Positions 12,699-22,990 of a DNA stretch of 64,000 bases are shown one piece after another. Source of the stretch: Halichoerus grypus (Eukaryota > Chordata > Mammalia > Carnivora > Phocidae). The notes beneath the pieces were generated by a model. The model ran no database searches, was not told the origin of the DNA, and saw only the letters and a program-made list of their open reading frames with translations. Each line of letters opens with the position of its first letter. Position 1 is the stretch's first letter. Location: the NCBI RefSeq assembly GCF_964656455.1, contig NC_135714.1, positions 57,995,850 to 58,059,849 on the forward strand, read 5' to 3'. Position numbers and translations under genes: made by a program.

Positions 12699-13211
12699 AA
12701 AGAGATAATCATATAGTTTTTATCCTTCATTTTGTGAATGTGGTATATCACATTGATTGATTTATGTATGTTGAACCATCCTTGCATCCTAGGAAAAAAT
12801 CCCACTTGATCATGGTATATGATCCTTTGAATGTTCATCAAGGATCTTGACTTGTAATTTTCTTTTCTTGTAGTGTTCTTGACTAGTTTTAGTACCAGGG
12901 TAATACTGGCCTCATAAAATAAGTTTGAAACTGTTTCCTCCCCTTGATTATTTGTTGGTATTAGTTCTTCTTCAAATGTTTGATAGAATTCAACAATGAA
13001 GCCATCTGGTCCTGGATTTTTCTTTGTTGGGAGGTTTTTGATTACTTATTTAATCTTCTTACTCGTAATTGGTCTGTCCAGATTTTCTATTTCTTCATGA
13101 TTCAGTTTTGTAGCTTGTATGTTTCTAGGAATTTATCCATTTCTTCTAGGTTTTCCACTTTGTTGACATCACTTTTATTACTGATTGGTTTTCTATGAAA
13201 AAACTATCTTT

Positions 13212-13400
13212 TTTTTAAAAAAGATTTTATTTATTTGAGAGAGAGCAAAAGCAATCACAGAGGCAGAGGGATCACAAAGGCAAAGGGAGAAGCAGACATC
13301 GCTGAGCAGGGAGCCTGATGCGGGACTCAATTTCAGGACCCTGAGATCATGACCTGAGCCTGAGGCAGACGTTTAACTGACTGAGCCAGCCAGGTGCCCT
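13212..13400 (-). mobile_element. Can-SINE
   Basis: Antisense copy with a somewhat diverged middle (GAGCAAAAGCAATCACAGAGG). Duplication TGAAAAAACTATCTTT (13196-13211) against TGAATAAACTATCTTT (13401-13416), one mismatch. It lies at or just outside the 5' end of the 9945-13185 L1. Confidence 0.93.
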
Positions 13401-13739
13401 TGAATAAACTATCTTTGGTTGAACAAATTATAATTGCTTTATTTGTAGGAAAGTTTTTCAATGATGTAATATAACTATGGCAGAGATTTAAGTAGACAAA
13501 AATTGGAGTATTATGTTGCTTTTTCTGTGTACCTTATGTTTTACTTTAGTTTGAGGTTAAAGATAAGTTCTTATGAATAACTTAAAATTTCTTCCTAGAG
13601 GTTTTCCCTCATGCCACAGTACTGCCACCAAGTATTGTTTGTTTAACATCAAGCATGGAAAACTCTTTAAAAGTACTTTTCAGAACAACACTGTGCTATA
13701 TATAACAAGCTTTAGTGATTTCACAAATAGAATTTGTAC

Positions 13740-14095
13740 TGCTTCGAATGCACCTCTCCTCCTTTACCTCACATACTCCTGTAGACATTTTGAGGTCTCA
13801 CTTCATGTGTATCTTTTTCCTCTGTGATGCTCCTTCCACTTATGCAGGCAGTTATATTCTTCCCCCTGCACCATCATAGTACCATATACATGATCCATTT
13901 GAGCCTTTGATATGTTACATATGTCCTGGTGATAAACTTATGTGTCTATCTTCCCACTCCATTGGGACAGTCCCAAAGGCAGTCTTACTAAAAATTCGTA
14001 CTTCTAAATATCTCCTCATCCCATCCCAGTGTCTGTCCACAGTGCTTAGCATTGTATCTGACACAGTAGTAATAATAAATTCTTGACCATAAGAC
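13740..14095 (+). repeat. L2 LINE 3' end (sense)
   Basis: Wording such as GAGGTCTCACTTCATGTGTAT, CTTCCCACTCCATTGGGACAG and CACAGTGCTTAGCATTGTATCTGACACAGTAG...AATAAATTCTTG follows the order of the L2 3' region (stop-rich tail then the AATAAAT-type end). Diverged and truncated. Confidence 0.6.
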
Positions 14096-14109
14096 CAAGT
14101 AACTATTTG

Positions 14110-14945
14110 ATCAGAGCTGCCCGTGATGAATATGTTATCAAATCAAAATAACCAAAAAATTGGTCATGCCCAGCAGTATTCCATCATCTAATGGAAGTAA
14201 TATATATGGAACCAAGCCTCAGAATATCTAGAGGCACAAATAAGTTGCAGATGACTCAACATTCTGACTATGCTACTCCTGCAACACTGTCATTTCTCCC
14301 TCAACTTTATTTAGGGAATCATAGGAGATTCTTTATTACCTAAATATGTGACTCTGGTTAACAGATTAGTCTAGATGATTTGTTGGCACCAAGTGGAAGT
14401 GAACTGCTACTGCCTTACAACCCCATTCAGGGTTGGCCCGTAAGGATCATAAGGAGGAATTCCTCCTAATGGGTGGAATTTTTAGTATTTCAGATCATTT
14501 TCCAATTTTTATGAAAGGGGTGGTTTCAGTCACAAATCTACACTTATTCATGGTCATTGGCTAATGGAACTGGGAAGAAGAAGATTGTAATCTTAGAGAT
14601 AAGGTGGTTTGAGAAGTAAAATACATGGATAGACCTTTTTTAATTGACCTAAAACATAAGAGTATTGTCCTGAGTGAATGTTCATCAAAAAGCTCTTACC
14701 GTTCAAGAGTATCTTAATAATCAGATGGACAAAAAGATAATTCCTTTAACTGTGAGTCAACCTTTTTCCATGGCCACATTATTACTTTTTCAATGCATTC
14801 GTGAATAAAATGGCCATCCTGCAGGAATAGAGGCTATACATGAACTCAACAATATCAATGTTTACTCCTGAAGGGTGAAATTGTCACCATTACTCAATGC
14901 CTAATTTGCCAACAGCAGCAACTTATCCTCAACCTTTTATGTGAT
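14110..14945 (+). mobile_element. ERVL-type endogenous retrovirus interior, pol part
   Basis: The stretch follows the known ERVL pol interior in sense orientation: CATCATCTAATGGAAGT..., GGTCATTGGCTAATGGAACTGGG, and near 14890-14925 wording for a CxxC pair (TGCCTAATTTGCCAACAG) that corresponds to the HHCC zinc finger at the integrase start. Family role: RNase H/integrase. The reading frame is broken by many stops and small indels, and no LTR is recognised at this end. It is an old dead copy. Confidence 0.75.
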
Positions 14946-14950
14946 AAATC

Positions 14951-15907
14951 CACTAGTTTTCTATTGCTGCATAAAAATGATCACAGCTTATAACACACAT
15001 TTATTATTTCACAGTTTCCTTGGGTCATAAGTTTGCACATGGTGTGGCTGGGTCCTTTGCTCAGGGTCTCACAAGGCTGCAAGCAAGGTGTTGAACAGAC
15101 TGCATTCTCATTTGGAGGCTTGATTGGGGAAGAATCCAATTCTTTCTCTCTCTCTCTTTTTAAGATTTTATTTATTTATTTGGGAGAGAGAGAGAGAGAG
15201 CATGAGCGGGGGGTGGGGATGGGGGGAGGGGCAGAGGGAGAAGCAGACTCCCTGCTGAGCAGGGAGCCAGACACAGCTCTCAATTCTGGGATCTTGAGAT
15301 CATGACCTAAGCCAAAGGCAGCTGCTTAACTGACTGAGCCACCCAGGTGCCCTGGGAAAAATGCAATTCCAAGCTGATTCACTTTGTTGGCTATATGCCT
15401 AAGGGCCCTGGCTTTCTGCTGACTGTTGTCTGGAAGCTGTCCACACTTCTTTGACATAGTCTTCATGAACATGGGCACTTATTTCGTCAAACCACAAGCA
15501 GAGCTGGCTTTATGGGCATGTATTCTATGCTGTAACACAAGTCCTGTGCTTAAAAGGCCCCACACTTGGTTTAATGTTCTTCTGTAGCCATTTTGAAATT
15601 CTTAACAGTTTTTGAATAAGGAGTCCCACATTTTGCTTTATGCACTGAGCCTCACAAATTATGTAGTCAGTCCTACCTGCAAGGAGAATCTCTAGCTTTA
15701 GTATGCTAAGATGTAGTCTTTTATAACATGATGTAATCACAAAAATGATATCCATCACCTTCTGCTGTGTAATGTAATCACAGGAGTGACATCCCATTAC
15801 CTTTGCTATAGTATGTTGGTTAGAACCAAGTCGCAAGACCTGCCCACACTCAAGGGGTAGGAATTACAAAAAGGCATGACTACAAGGAGGTGGGGATCAT
15901 GAGGGCC
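14951..15907 (+). repeat. ancient interspersed repeat, copy 2, inside ERVL
   Basis: Starts CTATTGCTGCATAAAAATG, continues CACAGTTTCCTTGGGTCATAAG and ends with CACACTCAAGGGGTAGGAATTACA. It is parallel to the copy at 8092-8705. ERVL interior resumes afterwards, so this element probably inserted into the provirus. It is itself split by a Can-SINE at 15145-15352. Confidence 0.55.
15145..15352 (-). mobile_element. Can-SINE nested in the ancient repeat
   Basis: Antisense copy with a (GA)n-rich middle and a G-rich run (GGGGGGTGGGGATGGGGGGAGGGG). Duplication TGGGGAAGAATCCAATTC (15126-15143) against TGGGAAAAATGCAATTCC (15353-15370) is imperfect, consistent with an older insertion. Confidence 0.9.
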
Positions 15908-15929
15908 ACCCCTGGAGTCTTTCTCCTAC

Positions 15930-16284
15930 AATACCAAAATGGGAGTAGAGTAGGTAGAGGGCAGGTCACTAGAAAGAATATAGATCAGATATCTCTACCT
16001 GCCATGCTCTATTGCATGGAGTTTCTGACTGTCTTATTTACAGTTGTTGTATTCCACACAGCATTGCCTCTGAGGAATTGATTTTATAGTTAATAGTTTA
16101 TCCCTTACCACTTGCCTTATAGGTTGTCAAAATGTACTACTAAACACCAACATATAGTGCTAGGTGGGAATGCCATCTCTTGAGAGGTCAGGATATTGTC
16201 TTGTATGATGCATTATAGGCTTGGAACCAGCAATCAATATGTGCTGCTGTTTTTCTCACAGCCAGAATGCACAAATTTTGGAAG
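15930..16284 (+). mobile_element. ERVL interior, 3' part, first piece
   Basis: Matches the region downstream of pol in ERVL: CATTGCCTCTGAGGAATTGATTTTATAG, CACCAACATATAGTGCTAGGTGGGAATG and CAGCCAGAATGCACAAATTTTGG. No open frame survives. The element continues after the L1 insertion at 17139. Confidence 0.7.
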
Positions 16285-17138
16285 CAATGTTTTTTGTTTT
16301 TGTTTTTGTTTTTCAGTGTCACATGGCATTTTTTAAAATTTAAATTCAATTAATTAACATATAATGTATTATTTGTCTCAGGGGTACAGGTCTGTGATTT
16401 ATCAGTCTTATATAATACCCAGTGTTCATTACAACACATACCCTCCCCAGTGTCCATCACCCAGTTAGTTACCCCATCCCTCCACCACCTTCCCATCCAG
16501 CAACCCTCAGTTCCTTTCCTATGATTGAGTCTCTTATGATTTGTCTCCCTCTCTGTTTTTGTCTTGCTTCATTTTTTCCTCTCTTTCCTTATGATCCTCT
16601 GCCTTGTTTCTTAAATTCCACATATCAGTGAGATCATATGATAATTGCCTTTCTCTGATTGACTTATTTCACTTAGTATAATACCCTCTAGTTCTATCTA
16701 CATTGTTGCAAATGGCAAGATTTCCTTTTTTGATGGCTGCATAATATTCCATTGTATATATATACCACATCTTCTTTATCCACTCATGCGTTGATGGGCA
16801 TCTAGGCTCTTTCCATAGTTTGGCTATTGTGGACATTGTTGCTATAAACATTGGGGTGCAGGTGTCCTTTTGGATCACTACATTTGTATCTTTGTGGTAA
16901 ATACCTAATAGTGCAATTGCTGGGTCTTAGGGTAGCTCTATTTTTAACTTCTTGAAGAACCTCCATACTGTTTTCCAGAGTGGCTGCACCAGTTTGTATT
17001 CCCACCGACAGTGTAGGAGGGTTCCCCTTTCTCCGCATCCTCGCCAACATCTGTCGTTTCCTAACTTGTTAATTTTAGCCATTCTGACTGGTGTGAGGTG
17101 GCATTTCATTGTGGTTTCGATTTGTATTTCCCTGATGC
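16285..17138 (-). mobile_element. L1 LINE, 5'-truncated, inserted in ERVL
   Basis: The plus strand reads (TTTTTG)n, then the complement of a carnivore L1 3' UTR (TTTAAATTCAATTAATTAAC), then ORF2 3' end complement. Minus-strand codons in 16669-17109 give WKEPRCPSTHEWIKKMWYIY, MEYYAAIKKGN and [20 protein letters not shown]. It stops at GATTTGTATTTCCCTGATG. ERVL sequence resumes directly after. The target duplication is weak (GCAATGTTTTT near 16284, GCAACATTTTT at 17138). Confidence 0.88.
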
Positions 17139-17456
17139 AACATTTTTAAGTGGTGGTTCACAAAATTATACCCAATGCTCTACTTATAATTTTTTTGGCA
17201 TCTTGTCTTCAGAACATTAGTTTTTGCTAGTTTAGAGGTCTTAATATCTAAAATAAATGCTGTCATCAGGGAACATAAGTAAAGCTTAATTGAATTGAAA
17301 GTGCACAGGGCCACTGGCCATTTGGGCAATTCATGCCACTGGAAAAAGAAGAAAAAAAAGGAGGTTTGGGTGTTGGCAGAGGTGATCCATGCTATTTATG
17401 AAGGGTAATAGGTTATTGCTACACAATGAAGGCAAAGAAGTATATGGATAAAGTCC
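17139..17456 (+). mobile_element. ERVL interior, 3' part, second piece
   Basis: Continues the ERVL wording: TGAATTGAAAGTGCACAGGGCCACTGGCCATTTGGG, TTGGCAGAGGTGATCC and GCTACACAATGAAGGCAAAGAAGTATATGG. Together with the pieces at 14110 and 15930 it forms one provirus interior broken by two insertions. No 3' LTR could be recognised after it. Confidence 0.65.
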
Positions 17457-17744
17457 TTTCTTTATAACTTTTATAATTTAAAAAAAAATTTCTTTTAAAT
17501 TCATTTTCTGAGAGCTACAGTACATTGTTGAAAAGTAGGGGTGTTAGTTGGCATCTGTGTATTATAACCTTAAAAATAATATTTCTAGTTTTTTGTCACT
17601 AAGTTTGATGTTTATGGAAGGTTTTTTTAAAAAAGACTTTTAGTTAAGTACACTTTTTTCTATTTTTGGTTTACTACTTTAAAAAATCATGAAAGTGTAT
17701 TGACTTTTTCTAAAGCATCCTTTCATTAATTGAAATAATCATAA

Positions 17745-17980
17745 GTTATTCCTTTAATCTATTAATGTGGTGAATCACATCAATTGGTTTTCTGAGGTTG
17801 AATCATTTTGGAGTTCCTGGAATAAGCCCTACTTGGCCACCTCTATGTCTATCTATTCAGTGTCGAATGTGACTTGTTAATTTCTTATTTAGATTTTGCA
17901 CCTGTATTTATAAATGGCATTCACATACAGTATTCCATTCTCATATTGCTCTTGTCCAATTTTAGTTTTAAGATAAATTG
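17745..17980 (-). mobile_element. old L1 ORF2 remnant
   Basis: TCTATTAATGTGGTGAATCACATCAATTGG and GGAGTTCCTGGAATAAGCCCTACTTGG are the diverged complement of the L1 ORF2 finger/palm region seen more intact at 12740-12810 and 43900-43980. Highly mutated; no open frame. Confidence 0.6.
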
Positions 17981-18716
17981 GATAGTATATTAGTTAGGGT
18001 TCAGTTTAAAACAACAGGTTCTCTGCTACACAAAAAGAGATTTATCCAGTAAGATGTTAAATGGCTTACTTAGAGATACATCAGTAGGGCTGAAAGAGAT
18101 TTTTATCTGAATTTCCAGGAATTACACTCAAATCTATATTGCAGAACTGGGTCATCAAGATAGATGATGCCAATGATGCAATCAAAAATTTGAAAAATTA
18201 AGAAGACGCCATCTCCGCCATGATCAGGAAGCCACTGACTCAGGAAGTTACCTGCCGGTTGGGATACAGAGACTTCTCTATTGCCAGGTCCAAAATCACA
18301 TTACTTCTGCTAATCACGAAGTCATCTAAGGTTCAGATGCTGCTGCTAGCTACTGGCTCAGGAACCAACCCTGAGTTTGTCACAATCCACTTGCAGCATA
18401 GTGGATGCCCTGCACCCTGCCTCCTTCCCCATTTGATTCACTTCAAAATTGAAGTTTCATAGAAGTTAAGTTACATGGAAGAGACTGAATCATATCTGGA
18501 ATTTAAGCAAGAGAGATTCTGGGAAATGCAATGTTTTATATGGTTTCTGCCTGCTCTAAGGAGGTGGAATAGGTATTAAATGAGCCAATCCACATTGGTG
18601 TCCGTGTGTAATTCTCCCTTATTTTCTGTGATCTAAAACAACTTGTATCGGACAGGAATGATTTGTTTCTATAAGGTTTTGTGATATACCTGTAAATTTT
18701 GTCCTGAAGAATCTTT
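17981..18716. other. unresolved, possibly old repeat
   Basis: TTAGTTAGGGTTCAGTTTAAAACAACAGG resembles the start of an old mammalian repeat, but I cannot name it. The 80-codon frame at 18220-18462 has no domain and is not called a gene. Confidence 0.35.
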
Positions 18717-18731
18717 TAAACCCACCAGGTT

Positions 18732-18903
18732 AGGGTGCCTGGGTGGCTCAGTGGGTTAAGCGTCTGCCTTCGGCTCAGGTCATGATCTCAGGGTCCTGGG
18801 ATGGAGCCCCGCATCGGGCTCCCGGCACTGCTTCTCCCTTTCACTCTCCCTCTGTGCTCTCCCTCTCTTCCTCTCAAGTAAATAAAATCTTAAAAAAATA
18901 AAG
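18732..18903 (+). mobile_element. Can-SINE with a small middle deletion
   Basis: The head and body are intact (GTCATGATCTCAGGGTCCTGGGATGGAG). The GGGCTCCCTGCTCAGCGGGAG section is shortened to GGGCTCCCGGCACTG. Duplication TAAACCCACCAGGTT (18717-18731) against TAAACCCCCCAGTTT (18906-18920). Confidence 0.93.
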
Positions 18904-19239
18904 TGTAAACCCCCCAGTTTAATTTATTTTATATGTGAGAAAAGGGGTAAGAGAAGTCATATTTATATTAATTTGGAAATGAATAAAATGTCCTTGGAAG
19001 CATTCACAAATAAATGATAAATGTTAAGATCCTTTTGGGAAAGATACAGGGTAGTTGGAGAATATGGTGGGAGAGAGAATTTTTACTGTATGTACTTGGG
19101 AGTATTTTGAGTTTAGAATCATGTGAACACTACCTATTGAAATATATAATAAGTATTGGCATGCTATTTCTTTATGATTTTAAGGATTTCCTCTTCACTT
19201 ATTCCTAATACTGTTTTTGTTGACTTCTTTTTTTTTATC

Positions 19240-19560
19240 TTTTTCCCCTAGTTTGCTAAAAACTTATTTATTTTATTAGGCTTTTCACAACTAGCTTTTA
19301 GATTTTCTATTCTTTTTGTGTCTTTGCCATTTCTTCAGTTTGGGGTGTAGCTTTATTATTTCCTTCCTGGAGCTACTTTGTTGGGTTTTCTCTCCTATCT
19401 CTCTAATTTGAATACTTACTTAACAAATTTCCTTCTCCCCTCTCTCCCACTCCCCATGAATGCAGTTAAAGTTTTAAATTTCCCTTTAGATGCACTCTGG
19501 GTGCATCCTATGTGTCTTTAATATATAGTACTTCACTTCATTGTCTTTTAAACTGTCAAA
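19240..19560 (-). mobile_element. old L1 ORF2 remnant
   Basis: CAACTAGCTTTTAGATTTTCTATTC..., TTTCCTTCCTGGAGCTACTTTG and AATTTCCCTTTAGATGCACTCTGGGTGCATCC correspond, diverged, to the complement of the region between the L1 endonuclease and the reverse transcriptase (compare 44570-44800). Probably the same old element as 17745-17980, with other sequence and a SINE between. Confidence 0.55.
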
Positions 19561-19872
19561 GCCATTTTTATTATTCATTTTAACAAGTTAACAAATTCTG
19601 TTGTTTATGTAAGTTAATCTTTTAAATGCACTAGACTCTATATATTATGGCATCTTATTTCCATGTATCACATTATAAAACAGAGTGATAGATACATCAT
19701 TCTGATGTGGAAATCAAGGAAATAAAATCAATCTACTAATTTTAATACCTCAGTTAAATGCCCAGGGAGATTTCTCAGCTTAAAAAAGATAAAAAACAAA
19801 AAATCTTTATGAAGCTTATACTATACTATCATTGCAGTTTTGTCATAAAATAACCTAGTCCACAATTTTTTT

Positions 19873-19991
19873 TTTAGTTCACTTATATTTTTTTCAAGTT
19901 TTTTATTTAAATTCCAGCTAGTTAACATACAGTACAATATTGGCTTCAGGTGTAGAGTTCAGTAATTCATCACTTATGTACAACATCCAGT
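19873..19991 (-). mobile_element. L1 3' UTR, severely truncated
   Basis: About 120 bp: poly-T then TTTATTTAAATTCCAGCTAGTTAACATACAG, the complement of a carnivore L1 3' end (compare the sense copy ending near 38335). Flanked by CCACAATTTTTTT near 19860 and TCACAATTTCTTT near 19992. Confidence 0.8.
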
Positions 19992-20004
19992 GTTCACAAT
20001 TTCT

Positions 20005-20251
20005 TTTGAGGTCAAAATGTAAAGGCTCAGAGTTTTTTGGTTCCTAGATTTTCTTTTTGCAGTCTTTTCCCTTCTTCAGATTCTTCAAGCTTTCTTTTCT
20101 TTATCTATTCATCCCATCAAAACCAGGAAAAATCTGACCATTTATCATTGATGCTTATTTGCTGTCTGGCTATGTTCATTCTGAAGCTAATTTGAATTTC
20201 AACCATCCATCTGCATTTAAGTCCTACTCTTTATTTGTAGGTTTATAAAGG
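20005..20251. other. no recognised feature
   Basis: Short unique segment directly left of the inverted duplication. Confidence 0.4.
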
Positions 20252-20379
20252 TTCATCAGTTGCAACCATAGTGCCGCTATGATATAAGAGTTTGGTAAAA
20301 ATCAATGAAAGAATTCTGAGAATCAATTGGTTATATGAAATTCACAGTAAAGAACATTATTTTATTATTATTTATATTA
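20252..20379 (+). repeat. inverted duplication, left arm (128 bp)
   Basis: Begins TTCATCAGTTGCAACC and ends ATTATTTATATTA. Its reverse complement equals 21212-21340 except for a single 1-bp indel (GCTATGATATAAG here, one extra C in the other arm). The sequence does not match any repeat family I know. The arms are separated by 832 bp of unrelated sequence. Confidence 0.97.
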
Positions 20380-20934
20380 ATATTTAGTTTCTCTTTTGGT
20401 GTAACTTGAAATGGGGGGCCAAATTGATTTATCTCTCTTTATCTCCCCTCTCCCCTCAAGCCTGCTCCTTTGAAGAAACTGCTCAAACTAGAGCCCAGTT
20501 CCTAGAACTTCTGAGGATGCCAACTACCTACTCCCTTCTGGATTAGTTGGTTCTACCATCTGTCTTACCACAGGTGTGCCTATTCAAATATCATCTCCCC
20601 CCACCCCCCGCCCATGGCCTCTTTTTAAACCCAATCTTTGCCAGCCTCTCTCACTCTACAGTTTTATTTTTATTTATTTATTTATTTTTCTGGAACATTG
20701 ACCTTTAGCACAATTCAAGAGACGTATGTCGATCATTTATTATGCACAAAACACTGTGATAAGCACTAATTCTAATTATTAGTTTGCAGTAAAACTGTTC
20801 TCATGGCTAGGAATGTGTATAAACATCATTTCTAATTCTAGATTTGAAGTTTCTAATAAAAGTGCATTAGAACGTTGCTTCATTACGACTTCTGCTGCTC
20901 TTTTCGGCTGCTCATACTGCTTTGCACTATAGTT
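20380..20934. other. spacer between inverted arms, left part
   Basis: Unique-looking sequence with a C-rich patch (CCCCCCACCCCCCGCCC near 20600) and a (TTTA)n run at about 20664-20687. No gene seen. Confidence 0.5.
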
Positions 20935-21060
20935 ATATTTATGGCACTTATTTCCTCTGTTGGATTTTTAACTCCCTAAGGAGACTACATTTTTGTATTT
21001 GACATAGCAATTGGAAACAGATCTTTACCACTTTGTAGGTACTTAAATGTATGAACAGAA
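20935..21060 (+). repeat. probable L2 3' end fragment
   Basis: CACTTATTTCCTCTGTTGG, ACTCCCTAAGGAGACTACATTTTTG and TTTGTAGGTACTTAAATGTATGAAC follow the L2 3' end layout in sense orientation. Diverged and short. Confidence 0.4.
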
Positions 21061-21211
21061 AAAGCATTTGATGAATATCAGATTTCTATATTCCTAGTGC
21101 TTGCTGGTAAATGTTAAACAACAAGCTCTCTGAAAAAAAGGATACATGTATATGTACATAAGTTCATTATTGTTTATTGACATGAAGGATGTATAGCACA
21201 CAATTTATAAA

Positions 21212-21340
21212 TAATATAAATAATAATAAAATAATGTTCTTTACTGTGAATTTCATATAACCAATTGATTCTCAGAATTCTTTCATTGATTTTTACCAAA
21301 CTCTTATATCCATAGCGGCACTATGGTTGCAACTGATGAA
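21212..21340 (-). repeat. inverted duplication, right arm (129 bp)
   Basis: Reverse complement of 20252-20379 over its whole length with one inserted base. Homology stops sharply at both ends: AACTGATGAA is followed by CAGGCG here, whereas the complement of the left flank would read CCTTTATAAAC. Confidence 0.97.
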
Positions 21341-21758
21341 CAGGCGTTACAACATGATGTCAGTTGATAACGTTCATATACCTTAACAAGTAAGATAGAA
21401 AAAGACTCAAAACCCAAAGACCGATGTCAGAACTTCGCTTGTTTTTCAATAGTGTGTGACTTCTTTACTGAATCAGATAATAATTTACAAATGCTGAAAG
21501 AATATTTCTCCAATTTTTTTGTGCTATTCACAACATGGTATGACATGACGCACTTCTAAGTTGAATCTGCATTATTAACATTATCTCCATAAGTTTAAGA
21601 TCTATCATTAAAACAACAAATCAAGACCTGATTTATAGTGTTTCTAAAAATAAATAGAAATAATTTCTCTTCTTCTATTTAAGTACCCTGTTGGATATAA
21701 ATGATACTCATCAGTAGTAGCATAAATTTGAATTTGCTGTTTGAAAGTAGTTACTCTT
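21341..21758. other. no recognised feature
   Basis: Unique AT-rich sequence between the inverted arm and a Can-SINE. Confidence 0.5.
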
Positions 21759-21773
21759 GGCATCTCTTTTTCT

Positions 21774-21981
21774 TTTCTTTTTTTTTTTTTTAAAGATTTT
21801 ATTTTATTTTTTTGACAAAGAGAGACATAGCAAGAGCAGGAACACAAGCAGGGGAAGTGGGAGAGGGAGAAGCAGGCTTCCCGCGGAGCAGGGAGCCCGA
21901 TGCGGGGCTCGATCCCAGGACCCTGGGATCATGACCTGAGCCAAAAGCAGACGCTTAACGACTGAGCCACCCAGGCGCCCC
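21774..21981 (-). mobile_element. Can-SINE, young-looking
   Basis: Antisense full-length copy with a poly-T of about 13 and body complement close to what looks like the local consensus. Perfect duplication GGCATCTCTTTTTCT at 21759-21773 and 21982-21996. Confidence 0.96.
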
Positions 21982-22254
21982 GGCATCTCTTTTTCTATTG
22001 TGCAGGTTCCGTAGTTGTTCCACCCAACCATTCCTTTTTTGTTTATAGATTGTTCATGTAAACAAAAAGGTGAATCTTACTAGGGGGAGAGATTATCAGA
22101 GATTCGGTCTTGAGTTAGTTATAGAACTAAGGAAATCACTTTTCCCTTTCTGGCCCTCTGACTTCTCAACCACAGATGAGATTAAATGAGATGAAACAGA
22201 TGATCTCTAAGGTTTCCTACAGAGTCTATGATTCAGTGATGGTAGATTATTGTT

Positions 22255-22680
22255 TTTACATACTTGCTGCTTCTTCCTGTGAAAAGTTGATAATTCCCTG
22301 TCCTGTGATGTCAGGCTCAGCCATGTGACCAGTAGTACCCTTCCTGTGGAAAGATTACACTCAGCTCAGTGATACCAGGCATCACTAGGCAACATGCATT
22401 GGTCAATGGGACATAGCAGAAGTTATATGTGCCACTGCTGATCAGAAGCTTTAAGAGCCATCCTAGGTTCTGCTCTCTCCCTTTTCACTCTGCCACAACA
22501 ATGACAAAGCTCCACATAGAGGCTGCTTCTCTACCTGGATCTTGAAGGGGAGAGAATGAGTAGCACACAGCCAACCCCCAACTGACAAATAAAATAATGT
22601 CTTTGTTATTGTAAGCCCCTGAGAGAATGGGATTTTTGTTATTGTAGCATTATCTAGCAAAAGATAATTAGTTTATAAAT
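22255..22680 (+). repeat. ancient interspersed repeat (family not named)
   Basis: Contains GTGACCAGTAG, GGTCAATGGGACATAGCAG, TGCTCTCTCCCTTTTCACTCTG and ends TTTGTTATTGTAAGCCCCTGAG...TTTGTTATTGTAGCA. The TAAGCC(A/C)CTG...TTGTTA 3' signature recurs at 33790-34135. I recognise the pattern as a common old mammalian repeat but cannot name the family safely. The minus frame at 22463-22660 is a shadow. Confidence 0.45.
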
Positions 22681-22789
22681 TCATCAATAATTGAATGTTA
22701 GTTCATACTTAAAATAACTTCCAATTAAAATTTAATGTAAGTGAAAAAAGGTAATAAATATATGCATCTATTTATATCTTAGTACATAT

Positions 22790-22855
22790 ATGCATCCCCA
22801 GCCATCACCCTTCAATATCCTCATTTCCCCCAGCCCTTCTCTTTCCTTCAGGATC
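22790..22855 (-). repeat. short L1 3' UTR-like fragment
   Basis: GCATCCCCAGCCATCACCCTTCAATATCCTCATTTCCCCCAG parallels 23870-23915 in the L1MB-like element (GCATCCCCTTAGCTGTCACCCCTCAATCTCC). Short, so uncertain. Confidence 0.4.
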
Positions 22856-22857
22856 TC

Positions 22858-22980
22858 TTATATATATATATATATATATATATGATTATATATAAATATA
22901 TATTATATATAAATATATTATATATATGATATATAAATATATATATGATTATATATATATTTATATATATATATAAAATA
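22858..22980. repeat. (TA)n-rich microsatellite
   Basis: A run of about 12 TA units is followed by repeated (ATATATAAATATAT) and GATTATATATA motifs. Strongly self-complementary. Confidence 0.95.
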
Positions 22981-22990
22981 AAGCCACTTA

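Larger units (their letters stand above)
9945..13185 (-). mobile_element. L1 LINE, antisense, 5'-truncated, about 3.0 kb excluding inserts
   Basis: The left end is the complement of an L1 3' UTR (CTTTATTGAAGTATAATTAA). Rightwards come the complements of the ORF2 C-terminus, the reverse transcriptase and the region upstream of it, ending near 13185 just before a Can-SINE. The reverse transcriptase signature FADD is readable at 11869-12276. It is interrupted by a Can-SINE at 12497-12698 and holds a TA/CA microsatellite at 10448-10601. Stops and shifts are frequent, so it is inactive. Possible flanking duplication near 9922 and 13169 is weak. Confidence 0.9.
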
